Assembly: GCA_036308445.1 (NCBI GenBank)
Contig: JAXJVS010000113.1
Span: forward strand, 1 to 16,161
Source: MGBC113645 sp036308445
GTDB taxonomy: Bacteria; Bacillota_I; Bacilli_A; Erysipelotrichales; Coprobacillaceae
Length of the DNA stretch: 16,161 nucleotides
Direction of reading: 5' to 3'
Position 1 is the stretch's first letter. Each line of letters opens with the position of its first letter. The notes under the pieces are model-generated. The model worked only from the letters and a program-made list of their open reading frames with translations. It did not search any database and was not told where the DNA came from. Position numbers and translations under genes: made by a program. Positions 7,210 to 13,752 of this stretch are shown one piece after another.

Positions 7210-7711
7210 ATATATCATTCTTTTTGTGAGTGTAGTTTTTATTGATGCTATGATAAAGAAATTGAATATATTTGATATATTTATAGATGGGGTAAAGAGT
7301 ACTTTTTCTATTGCGGTTCCATTGTTTACAACGATGATATCTTTTATGTTATTTGTACAATGTTTAAAGGGTTCAGGGTTAATTAATGGTTTACAGCATT
7401 TATTTCTACCTATTTGTCAGTTTTTAAATATTCCTATAGATATAATTGTTTTAGCATTACTTCGTCCTATAAGTGCTAATGCATCATTGTCTTATTTATA
7501 TCATTTTTATTCTACTTATGGCGTAGACCATGCTTTAAGCTTATTAGCAACTTTTATTCAATGTGGTAGTGATACGACTTTATATGTTATATCTTTGTAT
7601 TTTTCTTCTTTAAAAATAAAAAATACAAGATATTCATTGTATTTAGGTCTTTTTTTAGATTTTCTAGCAGTAATTTTTAGCTTGATAATTTATTTAAAAA
7701 TATTTGCTTAA
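7202..7711 (+). CDS. spmB: Spore maturation protein B
   Basis: SpmB (169 residues; B. subtilis about 178) is the partner of SpmA in spore core dehydration. It is an integral membrane protein with the nucleoside-recognition/GATE fold. Signatures: GVKSTFSIAVPLFTTMISF, LRPISANASLSYLY, and FIQCGSDTTLYVISLYF leading to KIKNTRYSLYLG, the last nearly the B. subtilis sequence. I chose ATG 7202, with AAAGGAT at 7187-7193; an in-frame TTG at 7196 would add only two residues and sits too close to the SD. The usual Gly in the 'LSG' turn region is Ala here (ISANAS), a minor variation. Confidence 0.92.
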   Translation: MNKYIILFVSVVFIDAMIKKLNIFDIFIDGVKSTFSIAVPLFTTMISFMLFVQCLKGSGLINGLQHLFLPICQFLNIPIDIIVLALLRPISANASLSYLYHFYSTYGVDHALSLLATFIQCGSDTTLYVISLYFSSLKIKNTRYSLYLGLFLDFLAVIFSLIIYLKIFA

Positions 7712-7731
7712 AATAAGAATATATGTATAAT
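7704..7731 (+). promoter_or_regulatory. Possible sigma-A promoter for rluB
   Basis: TTGCTT (7704-7709; only TTG conserved), a 16-bp spacer and a perfect TATAAT (7726-7731). It overlaps the spmB stop and would let rluB be made during growth, independently of the sigma-E operon. Confidence 0.5.
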
Positions 7732-7750
7732 GGTAACGGGAGGGCTAAGA

Positions 7751-8503
7751 ATGGAAAGATTACAAAAAGTTATAGCTGCTTCTGGATATACAAGTAGAAG
7801 AAAAGCAGAAGAATTAATAGTAGCTGGTAAGGTTGAAGTAAATGGACAGATTGTCAATGAATTAGGTTTTAAAGTCAAAAAAGGTGATTTGATTATTGTT
7901 GATGGTAAACTTATTGAAGGAGAAAATAAAGTTTATTATGTTTTTTATAAACCTAAATCATGTATTTGTTCTTTAAAAGATGAACTTAATCGAACTTGCG
8001 TTGTTGATTACTTTACTGATGTTAAAGAAAGAGTTTATCCTGTTGGTAGATTAGATTATGATACAACTGGTTTGTTGTTTATGAGTAATGATGGAGAATT
8101 TGCTAATTTAATGATGCATCCTTCATCTCATTTAGAAAAAATTTATGAAGTAACAATCACTGGTTTAATTAGTGGTGAAAGTATTAAAAAACTAGAAAAA
8201 GGGGTATACTTAGAAGGAGTTAAGACATTACCTTGTAAAATCAAAGTTGTAGGTAAAGATACTGAACATAAAACCACGATGTTAATGATTAAATTAATTG
8301 AAGGTAAAAATAGACAAGTTAAGAAGATGTTTGAAATGATGGGACATAATGTTAAAAGATTACATCGTGTTTCAATTGGTGGAATTAATTTGAAAGGATT
8401 AAGACCAGGAGAATATCGAAGATTAAAACCACAGGAAGTTAAGGATTTAAGAACTCTTGCGCTAGAGAAAAAAGAAAATTATCTTAAATCAAAGAAAAAG
8501 TAA
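7751..8503 (+). CDS. rluB: 23S rRNA pseudouridine synthase, RluB/RsuA family
   Basis: This enzyme converts uridine to pseudouridine in 23S rRNA (position 2605 in E. coli for RluB). The N-terminal S4 RNA-binding domain (about 1-60) begins RLQKVIAASGYTSRRKAEELI; the catalytic domain shows GRLDYDTTGLLF with the nucleophile Asp102, then EGKNRQVKKMFEMMGH. The 250 residues are normal for the family. ATG 7751 is chosen because GGGAGGG (7738-7744) precedes it and it starts directly at the S4 domain; an upstream in-frame start at 7730 would overlap the -10. Following spmB is the B. subtilis order (dacB, spmA, spmB, rluB). No clear terminator follows it. Confidence 0.94.
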   Translation: MERLQKVIAASGYTSRRKAEELIVAGKVEVNGQIVNELGFKVKKGDLIIVDGKLIEGENKVYYVFYKPKSCICSLKDELNRTCVVDYFTDVKERVYPVGRLDYDTTGLLFMSNDGEFANLMMHPSSHLEKIYEVTITGLISGESIKKLEKGVYLEGVKTLPCKIKVVGKDTEHKTTMLMIKLIEGKNRQVKKMFEMMGHNVKRLHRVSIGGINLKGLRPGEYRRLKPQEVKDLRTLALEKKENYLKSKKK

Positions 8504-8555
8504 TTATCTTTAATCTTTAAAAATCTATTTGTCAATATTTGTACGATGAAGTTTA

Positions 8556-8583
8556 TTGCGATTTTTAAGTTGAAGGTTATAAT
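8556..8583 (+). promoter_or_regulatory. Sigma-A promoter of the zinc-ribbon gene
   Basis: TTGCGA (8556-8561, 4 of 6), a 16-bp spacer and a perfect TATAAT (8578-8583). The SD AAGGAGGT starts at 8591, 7 nt after the -10. Confidence 0.7.
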
Positions 8584-8604
8584 TAGTTTCAAGGAGGTCT
8601 TGAA

Positions 8605-8826
8605 ATGCGTAGCATTGTAATGAAAAATAATTCTTTAAATACATGTGGTATCTGTAATGAACAGGGACATTGGATAGAAGAAATGGATATTGAAGGGACA
8701 CACTTTTTGTATTGTCATAAATGTAATACAATTACATTTAATGAAGAGATAGATAAAATACTTCAACATAAAATTGAAAATTGTATGAATATTTATTATC
8801 ATAAAATGAAAGAAGAAAGAAAATAA
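8605..8826 (+). CDS. Small zinc-ribbon-like protein of unknown function
   Basis: The 73-residue protein has two CxxC knuckles, C14-G-I-C17 and C37-H-K-C40, spaced as in a small zinc ribbon, followed by a charged, probably helical tail ending KMKEERK. I do not recognise the family. It is real: a consensus SD (AAGGAGGT, 8591-8598) lies six bases before the ATG, a good promoter precedes it and a strong terminator follows. The SD decides the start at Met1 rather than Met6. Neither neighbour (rluB upstream, ferredoxin convergent) suggests a pathway. Zinc ribbons of this size often bind nucleic acids or protein partners, but that is inference. Confidence 0.82.
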   Translation: MRSIVMKNNSLNTCGICNEQGHWIEEMDIEGTHFLYCHKCNTITFNEEIDKILQHKIENCMNIYYHKMKEERK

Positions 8827-8854
8827 AAAAACATGACATTAGTCATGTTTTTTT
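8825..8854. terminator. Bidirectional terminator between zinc-ribbon gene and ferredoxin
   Basis: ACATGAC (8831-8837) pairs with GTCATGT (8842-8848) around the loop ATTA. A-run and T-run flanks extend the stem and provide a U tract on either strand. Confidence 0.92.
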
Positions 8855-8860
8855 ATTTTA

Positions 8861-9049
8861 TTAACCAACTTTGATTGCTTCAGCAGGACAAGCACCAGCA
8901 GCATCATTTACGTCTGCATCATAATCTGCAGGTACATCTTCACCTAAAACGCTATATGCTAATCCGTCATCACCTAAATCAAATACATCAGGAGCTACAC
9001 CTAAACAAGCACCACAACCAATGCAACCTTCGATAGTAACTTTAGCCAT
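8861..9049 (-). CDS. Ferredoxin, single [4Fe-4S] cluster
   Basis: The 62-residue acidic electron carrier has Cys9, Cys12 and Cys15 (GCIGCGAC) and Cys54 (GACPAEAI) as the four ligands of one cubane cluster. The second cluster motif of clostridial 2[4Fe-4S] ferredoxins is absent, and many Asp and few basic residues give the strongly negative surface typical of ferredoxins. It resembles the small mono-cluster ferredoxins of Bacillus and Thermotoga. The donor or acceptor cannot be told from context. The ATG at 9049 has AGGAGG (complement of 9057-9062) eight bases upstream. It is a single-gene unit with its own promoter. Confidence 0.95.
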   Translation of the reverse strand: MAKVTIEGCIGCGACLGVAPDVFDLGDDGLAYSVLGEDVPADYDADVNDAAGACPAEAIKVG

Positions 9050-9081
9050 AAATTAACCTCCTATAATTATTTTACATTACT

Positions 9082-9110
9082 ATTATAAACTATTGTTTTG
9101 TTTTTTTAAA
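9082..9110 (-). promoter_or_regulatory. Sigma-A promoter of the ferredoxin gene
   Basis: On the minus strand TTTAAA (9105-9110, 4 of 6), a 17-bp spacer and a perfect TATAAT (9082-9087). Here 19 nt separate the -10 from the SD, more than for other genes in the window. Confidence 0.65.
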
Positions 9111-9332
9111 GGTTAATTTTTATAAAAGTCTTATGATTGAATAGAAGTGTATATTTTAGGGTTATTAGATAAATATTATGCTTATGAATTTAATGTTGAT
9201 TAGTCAATACAACTTTCAATAATAGTTTAGCTATAAATATTTTGTATATGTTTTAAAAAAGAAATGTTTTTTTAAGATTCTTTATAGAAGTGCAATTATT
9301 TTGAAAGATTGTTTTCATAAATATTAATCTTA
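9111..9332. other. Intergenic stretch between ferredoxin promoter and the tail-anchored protein's promoter
   Basis: The divergent gap (9050-9361) is 312 bases. Apart from the two promoters it is AT-rich, without an ORF with an SD, a stable hairpin or a recognisable RNA. I see nothing else in it. Confidence 0.4.
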
Positions 9333-9341
9333 TGTTATAAT
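9333..9341 (+). promoter_or_regulatory. Extended -10 promoter of the tail-anchored protein gene
   Basis: TGTTATAAT is a perfect TGn plus TATAAT. Only a weak -35 (TTTCAT, 9313-9318) lies at the right distance. The SD GGTGGTGA begins at 9349. Confidence 0.65.
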
Positions 9342-9361
9342 GAATTATGGTGGTGAATTGA

Positions 9362-10096
9362 ATGGAAAAGATGACAAGAGTTAAAAAATATAAAGAATTA
9401 AGAGATAGTATGAAAGAAGAAGTTTCGATAGAAAGACAAAACATTGTTGAAACAGTTGAAGATGATGATTTTTTAAGTTTTTTACCGAAACAGGAAGTAG
9501 AGGTTAATATTGAGGATACTTTAATGAATCCTTTATCATATGAAACATTAGATGAATCTTCAAAAGAAGTGAAAGATGCTTTAAATATGGCAAAGATGAA
9601 TGTTGGTAAAGATCAGTTTAACACTCGTTTAGATATCTTAAATAAGATAAAGAGTGAAGATTTGTATAAAGAAGATGAATTGAAAGATGCAGATTTTTCT
9701 AATGGTCATGTAGTTAATCAGCCACAAAAGAAAATGAGTTTATTAGAAAAGTTAGCTTCTATGTCTCCAGAAGAAGATGTAAAAGAACTAGAAAAATTTG
9801 AACAGACTCAAAAAGTTGAAAAGAAAATAGAAAAACCGGTAATTGTAGAAGAAAAACCTAAACAGATTGTTAATGAAGTAAAAAAAGAAGACATAAAAAA
9901 AGAAAAGAAAGAAATAATAAAAGAAGAAACTGAAGAAATAAAATTGTTTACTGAATTAATGGAAGAAGAGAATAAAGAGGAAATAAAGAAAGAAAAATCA
10001 GATAAACTCTTGACAGTTTTAAATTGTATAATTATTATATTAATCATTGCGTTTTTATGTTTTATAGGAATTTTTGCATATCAATTATTCTTTTAA
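9362..10096 (+). CDS. Unrecognised tail-anchored, charged membrane protein
   Basis: The 244-residue protein is not a family I recognise. It has no N-terminal signal; the first 215 residues are highly charged. It opens with a basic patch (MTRVKKYKELRD), continues with an acidic stretch, a middle segment with MSLLEKLASMSPEEDV, and from about 140 to 215 a Lys/Glu-rich low-complexity region that is probably coiled coil or disordered. One membrane helix (about 218-241, rich in Ile/Leu/Phe) ends at the C-terminus, so the bulk should face the cytoplasm. GGTGGTGA supports the ATG at 9362. It precedes cmk but a hairpin separates them. A cytoplasmic scaffold tethered to the membrane, perhaps for division or envelope synthesis, is speculation. 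Confidence 0.8.
   Translation: MEKMTRVKKYKELRDSMKEEVSIERQNIVETVEDDDFLSFLPKQEVEVNIEDTLMNPLSYETLDESSKEVKDALNMAKMNVGKDQFNTRLDILNKIKSEDLYKEDELKDADFSNGHVVNQPQKKMSLLEKLASMSPEEDVKELEKFEQTQKVEKKIEKPVIVEEKPKQIVNEVKKEDIKKEKKEIIKEETEEIKLFTELMEEENKEEIKKEKSDKLLTVLNCIIIILIIAFLCFIGIFAYQLFF
10010..10038 (+). promoter_or_regulatory. Possible internal sigma-A promoter for cmk-der
   Basis: TTGACA (10010-10015, consensus), a 17-bp spacer and TATTAT (10033-10038, 5 of 6), inside the coding sequence for the membrane helix. A transcript from here would cross the hairpin at 10101-10117 before cmk. AT-rich helix codons could produce this by chance. Confidence 0.4.
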
Positions 10097-10100
10097 AAGA

Positions 10101-10124
10101 CTAAGGAATATCCTTAGCTTTTTT
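10101..10124 (+). terminator. Hairpin and T run between the tail-anchored protein gene and cmk
   Basis: CTAAGGA (10101-10107) pairs with TCCTTAG (10111-10117) around ATA, followed by CTTTTTT. The 7-bp stem is modest, so it may be a partial terminator or attenuator; cmk's SD (AAGGAGG, 10130-10136) follows at once with no clear promoter in between. Confidence 0.7.
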
Positions 10125-10144
10125 AAAAAAAGGAGGAACTTATT

Positions 10145-10804
10145 ATGAAGAAAATATCTATTGCAATTGATGGTCCTGCAGCGGCTGGAAAATCTACTAT
10201 CGCAAAGTTAGTAGCAAAAAATTTAAATTATACTTATATTGATACAGGAGCAATGTATCGTTGTGTAGCTTACTATGCTTTTATTAATCAAGTAGATTTT
10301 CATGATGAAGAGAGAGTTTGTGCTTTATTAGATAATATTGAAATTGAAATGCTACCAGATGGTACAATTCATTTAAATAAAGAAGATGTAACATCTTCTA
10401 TTCGTCAAAATGAAATTTCTATGGGTGCTAGTGTTGTTTCTGCTTATAGTCAAGTTAGAGAATTTTTAGTAGCTCAACAAAGAAAAATGGCTGAAGGTGG
10501 AGGCGTTATATTAGATGGTAGAGATATTGGTACTGTTGTTTTAAAAGATGCTGAATTAAAAATTTATCAGGTAGCTAGTATTGAGTGTCGTGCTTTAAGA
10601 CGTCATAAAGAAAATGTAGAAAAAGGGATTGCTTCTGATTTAAAAGCAATCGAAGAAGAAATTGCTCAAAGAGATTATCAGGATATGAATAGAAAGATAT
10701 CTCCTTTAAAGAAAGCAAAAGATGCAGTAGAAATTGATACTTCAGAAATGTCTTTAGATGAAGTTGTAGCGCATGTTATGAACTTAGTAGAAGAACGCAT
10801 ATAA
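10145..10804 (+). CDS. cmk: Cytidylate kinase
   Basis: Cmk phosphorylates CMP and dCMP with ATP in the pyrimidine nucleotide pathway. The 219 residues match the usual length. The P-loop DGPAAAGKST is at 9-18, followed by the CMP-binding YIDTGAMYR, then GRDIGTVVL and a basic lid region with RDYQDMNRKISPLKKA. AAGGAGG lies nine bases before the ATG. The der gene follows after 16 bases, so the two are cotranscribed; in B. subtilis the same pair is separated by ypfD (rpsA-like), which is missing here. Confidence 0.96.
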   Translation: MKKISIAIDGPAAAGKSTIAKLVAKNLNYTYIDTGAMYRCVAYYAFINQVDFHDEERVCALLDNIEIEMLPDGTIHLNKEDVTSSIRQNEISMGASVVSAYSQVREFLVAQQRKMAEGGGVILDGRDIGTVVLKDAELKIYQVASIECRALRRHKENVEKGIASDLKAIEEEIAQRDYQDMNRKISPLKKAKDAVEIDTSEMSLDEVVAHVMNLVEERI

Positions 10805-10820
10805 GAAAGGAAGTGAAACC

Positions 10821-12131
10821 ATGATAACTGGTGTAGTAGCAATTGTAGGACGTGCAAATGTTGGTAAGTCTACTATATTTAATCGTATTGTAGGGGAGCG
10901 TGTTTCAATTATAGAAGATATTCCAGGAGTTACTCGTGATCGTATTTATGCGAGTGCTACTTGGTTAACAAGGGATTTTAGAGTTATTGATACAGGTGGT
11001 ATTGAAATAGAGAATGCAAGTTTTAATGAACAAATAAAAGTACAGGCAGAAATTGCAATTGAAGAGGCTGATGTGATTTTATTTGTGACTAATGGTAGAG
11101 AAGGAGTTACTAGAGAAGATGAGTTTGTAGCTAGAATGCTTCAAAAATCTAAAAAGCCAGTTGTTTTGGCTGTTAATAAAATTGATGATTCAGCATTTAA
11201 AGATGATATTTATGATTTTTATTCTTTAGGTATTGGTGATCCTATCCCAGTCTCAGGTAGTCATGGTATTGGTATTGGAGATGTATTAGATGAAATTATT
11301 CATTTGTTACCAGATGCTAAAGAAAAGGAAGAAAATACTGATGAAATTCGTTTTTCTATAATTGGTAGACCAAATGTTGGAAAATCATCACTTACAAATG
11401 CATTATTAGGGGAAGAAAGAGTTATTGTTTCTAATATTGAAGGAACAACTCGTGATGCAATAGATACTGCATTTGAAAAAGATGGACAAAAATACCGTGT
11501 TATTGATACTGCTGGAATGAGAAAAAAAGGAAAAATATATGAGAATGTAGAAAAATATTCTATTCTAAGAGCATTATCGGCAGTAGAAAAAAGTGATGTT
11601 GTACTTGTCGTTTTAGATGGTGAAAAAGGTGTTATTGAACAAGATAAACATGTTGCAGGAAATGCTCATGAAGCTGGAAAGGCTGTAATTATTGTAGTTA
11701 ACAAATGGGATTTAGTTACTAAAGATGATAAAACAATGGCTAAATATGAAAAACAGGTAAGAGAACATTTTAAATATTTAGACTATGCACCAATTGTCTT
11801 TACTTCTGCGCTTACTAGTAAAAGAGTAGAATTATTATTCCCTTTAATTCAGGAAGTTTATCATAATGCTCGTAAACGTATTGCGACAAGTGTATTGAAT
11901 GATGTTTTCTTGGATGCTCAAGCAATGAATCCAACAACAACATTCAATGGTGGAAGATTAAAGATTTATTATGTCAATCAGGTAAGCGTATGTCCTCCAA
12001 CCTTTGTATTGTTTGTTAATGATCCAGAATATTTGCATTTTAGTTATAAACGTTACTTAGAAAATAGAATTAGAGAAGCATTTGGTTTCTCTGGTACACC
12101 AATACATATTATAGCTAGAAAACGTGATTAG
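10821..12131 (+). CDS. der: Ribosome-assembly GTPase Der (EngA)
   Basis: Der is an essential double-GTPase needed for maturation of the 50S ribosomal subunit. Both G domains are intact. The first has GRANVGKST (10-18; the usual Pro after GR is Ala), DTGGIE and NKID. The second has GRPNVGKSS (182-190), DTAGMRKKGKI and NKWD. A C-terminal KH-like domain ends with FGFSGTPIHIIARKRD. The 436 residues are typical. GAAAGGAAG precedes the ATG. It is the second gene of the cmk-der unit; no hairpin follows before the SpoVIF-like gene, so read-through into it is possible. Confidence 0.97.
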   Translation: MITGVVAIVGRANVGKSTIFNRIVGERVSIIEDIPGVTRDRIYASATWLTRDFRVIDTGGIEIENASFNEQIKVQAEIAIEEADVILFVTNGREGVTREDEFVARMLQKSKKPVVLAVNKIDDSAFKDDIYDFYSLGIGDPIPVSGSHGIGIGDVLDEIIHLLPDAKEKEENTDEIRFSIIGRPNVGKSSLTNALLGEERVIVSNIEGTTRDAIDTAFEKDGQKYRVIDTAGMRKKGKIYENVEKYSILRALSAVEKSDVVLVVLDGEKGVIEQDKHVAGNAHEAGKAVIIVVNKWDLVTKDDKTMAKYEKQVREHFKYLDYAPIVFTSALTSKRVELLFPLIQEVYHNARKRIATSVLNDVFLDAQAMNPTTTFNGGRLKIYYVNQVSVCPPTFVLFVNDPEYLHFSYKRYLENRIREAFGFSGTPIHIIARKRD

Positions 12132-12132
12132 T

Positions 12133-12160
12133 CACATTATCCAGAATATTACATAATATA
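12133..12160 (+). promoter_or_regulatory. Sigma-K-like sporulation promoter of the spoVIF-like gene
   Basis: CACA (12133-12136) fits mACm, and CATAATATA (12152-12160) fits CATAnnnTA. The 15-bp spacer is one shorter than the sigma-K norm. It starts immediately after the der stop; B. subtilis spoVIF is also sigma-K dependent. In AT-rich DNA the match could be chance. Confidence 0.45.
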
Positions 12161-12174
12161 TTTTAGGTGATAGA

Positions 12175-12417
12175 ATGGATAAACAAGATAAATTGTTAGA
12201 CAAAGTTTCTATGAAAACAAATGTCTCTAAAAGTGATATATTAACTTTGGCTCAGGATTTACAAACAAAGGATTTAAATAATGAGGAAGATATTAGAGAG
12301 TTTGTTTATCATATATCTTCTTTAACAGGTAAACCGGTAAGAGAAGCTCAAGTTGATAAGATTGTTTCGGTTATAAAAAACAATCAGGTTCCTACAAATA
12401 TAGATAAAATAGTTTAA
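12175..12417 (+). CDS. spoVIF: Stage VI sporulation protein F-like protein
   Basis: This 80-residue soluble protein resembles SpoVIF (YjcC, about 88 residues in B. subtilis), a mother-cell protein needed for proper coat assembly and GerE-dependent gene expression. The likeness is in the layout: an amphipathic start with DKVSMKTNVSKSDILTLAQDL, a central (E)EDIREFVYHISSLTGKPV, and DKIVSVIKNNQVP near the end, which parallels 'VRQLIRQVS...KPVS...DKIV...VP' as I remember the family. AGGTGAT three bases before the ATG supports the start. The sigma-K-like promoter agrees with the assignment. The match is by eye on a short sequence, so I hold it below certainty. Confidence 0.75.
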   Translation: MDKQDKLLDKVSMKTNVSKSDILTLAQDLQTKDLNNEEDIREFVYHISSLTGKPVREAQVDKIVSVIKNNQVPTNIDKIV

Positions 12418-12455
12418 AAAAGTATAATAATCTTTTGGATTATTATACTTTTTTT
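12418..12455. terminator. Bidirectional terminator between spoVIF-like gene and pucR-type gene
   Basis: A perfect 12-bp stem, 12421-12432 with 12438-12449, closes the loop TTTTG. A-run and T-run flanks extend it and give a U tract on both strands. The stop of the minus-strand regulator (12443-12445) is inside the stem. Confidence 0.93.
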
Positions 12456-13603
12456 ATATTCTTTATATAGAAAGCTAACATATATTGAAATCTCTCTTCT
12501 GGTGTATCCAAGTCACTTTCAAGTAATTCTTTGATTTTGGTAATACGATAGTTAATCGTGTTACGATGGGTATACATTTTTGAAGCTATTTTTTGGGGTG
12601 AAGCATTATATTTTAAATAATAATATAAAGTTTTTTCCAATTGACTATGATGCTTGGAATCGTAGTTAATTAATGGCTTTAAACTTTGATTATATATTTC
12701 TTCTAATATATCTTGGTCTTCAATCATAAACAATATTTTATAAATTCCCATATCTTCAAAATATAAGATATCTTCATGAAATTGACTAGCCATTTCAACT
12801 GCTGCTTTGGCTTTTTTGTATCCTTTCACAACATTTCTTATATCATTAACTTGGTTTCCAACACCAATATGAATGATATAATCTTTCATTTTCTTTTTTG
12901 TTCTTTTAAGCATTTTATTTATTATATCTATAAAATGGTTTTCTTTTATATTATTAACGATTAAGACAAAAAAAGAATCAAACCAGAAAAAAGTATATTT
13001 ACTTTCAATCTTTTCAAATAAGATCTGTAATTGAAAAGAAAGTCTTCTTAAGGTGATGGAATCTAAATTATCGGAATTTTCAATACTAATCAATAAGACC
13101 TGAAATGTTCCATCAACATCAAAAGAAGTCAATAATTCTTTACGATAACTCTCAATTAACTCTGGATTTAAAAAAGCATTAATAAAATATTTTGAAATCT
13201 GTAAGTCATCTTTTTCAGATAAGATACAGCGCATACTAAAATCTTTAATAACATCTGCTAAATGTATTTCCCAAGGGATAGTTATAAGGGGAAAATCATG
13301 TTCGTCACAATAATCTATAATGTTTTGTGGAACGTTAAAGATATATTTGCCGGTATTGATGATTAATCCAGTGCTGTGGTGATTATCTAATTTTTGTATA
13401 AAATCAAATAGACTTTCTGGATTTTGAAATCCCAAACCAGTAGTTACTGCTAGTTCTTTTCCCCAAAGCTGTTGAATGATTGTTGTATCTTCAATTAAAT
13501 GAATCCAGCTTATCGTATTAGCACAACCATTTTTACCGGCAAGTAATTTAAGCTTATATTGTTCTTGGCATTGAGTAAATGCATCTTCAATTGTAAATCC
13601 CAT
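12443..13603 (-). CDS. PucR/CdaR-family transcriptional regulator
   Basis: The 386-residue regulator has the N-terminal PucR sensory domain (about 8-125, with IEDTTIIQQLWGKELAVTTG and DFPLITIPWEIHLADVI), a central GGDEF-like/CdaR segment (about 160-300) and a C-terminal PucR helix-turn-helix (about 320-380, with YYYLKYNASPQKIASKMY, HRNTINYRITKIKELL). Relatives control purine, sugar-acid or amino-acid catabolism, usually as activators. No catabolic operon is adjacent, so the target is unknown. GAGGTGAT precedes the ATG at 13603. An 11-bp palindrome overlaps the promoter and could be an autoregulatory operator. Its 3' end is convergent with the spoVIF-like gene. Confidence 0.92.
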   Translation of the reverse strand: MGFTIEDAFTQCQEQYKLKLLAGKNGCANTISWIHLIEDTTIIQQLWGKELAVTTGLGFQNPESLFDFIQKLDNHHSTGLIINTGKYIFNVPQNIIDYCDEHDFPLITIPWEIHLADVIKDFSMRCILSEKDDLQISKYFINAFLNPELIESYRKELLTSFDVDGTFQVLLISIENSDNLDSITLRRLSFQLQILFEKIESKYTFFWFDSFFVLIVNNIKENHFIDIINKMLKRTKKKMKDYIIHIGVGNQVNDIRNVVKGYKKAKAAVEMASQFHEDILYFEDMGIYKILFMIEDQDILEEIYNQSLKPLINYDSKHHSQLEKTLYYYLKYNASPQKIASKMYTHRNTINYRITKIKELLESDLDTPEERFQYMLAFYIKNIKKV

Positions 13604-13620
13604 AGAATCACCTCTTGTTT

Positions 13621-13650
13621 ATTGTATCATATTTTGTGCTTTATGCACAA
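13621..13650 (-). promoter_or_regulatory. Probable promoter of the pucR-type gene
   Basis: On the minus strand TTGTGC (13645-13650), an 18-bp spacer and TACAAT (13621-13626). The -35 is weak (3 of 6) and lies inside the right arm of the palindrome. TATGAT (13626-13631) is an alternative -10. Confidence 0.45.
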
Positions 13651-13655
13651 AATAT
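13629..13655. promoter_or_regulatory. 11-bp inverted repeat, candidate operator
   Basis: ATATTTTGTGC (13629-13639) and GCACAAAATAT (13645-13655) are perfect reverse complements around TTTAT. The element overlaps the predicted -35 and part of the spacer of the regulator's own promoter. No T tract follows on either strand, so an operator is more likely than a terminator. Confidence 0.65.
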
Positions 13656-13703
13656 ACTAACAAATTTAGAGACTTGAACCGTAGTTTTTTAATTTAGAAT
13701 GAT

Positions 13704-13709
13704 TATAAT
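13704..13709 (+). promoter_or_regulatory. Possible -10 of the 42-codon ORF
   Basis: A perfect TATAAT without a convincing -35 (the nearest, TTGAAC at 13674, is 24 bp away). It lies 28 nt before the SD GGAGG (13738-13742), a longer leader than elsewhere in the window. Confidence 0.35.
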
Positions 13710-13752
13710 GTAATTGTAATAAATCAAGATGATTAATGGAGGATAAGAAAAA

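Noticed and set aside
6643..7711. spmA/spmB as a nucleoside transporter
   Set aside because: They share the nucleoside-recognition/GATE fold, but the two-gene split, sizes, motifs and dacB/rluB neighbours fit SpmA/SpmB.
9111..9332. Possible riboswitch or small RNA in the ferredoxin divergent gap
   Set aside because: No stable stem, terminator or conserved motif visible; both flanking genes have short leaders.
9808..10047. Minus-strand ORF rich in Ser, Phe and Ile
   Set aside because: Antisense image of the Lys/Glu-rich repeat codons of the tail-anchored gene; no SD or promoter.
13629..13655. Palindrome as a transcription terminator
   Set aside because: No T tract follows on either strand, and it sits upstream of a start codon over a promoter.
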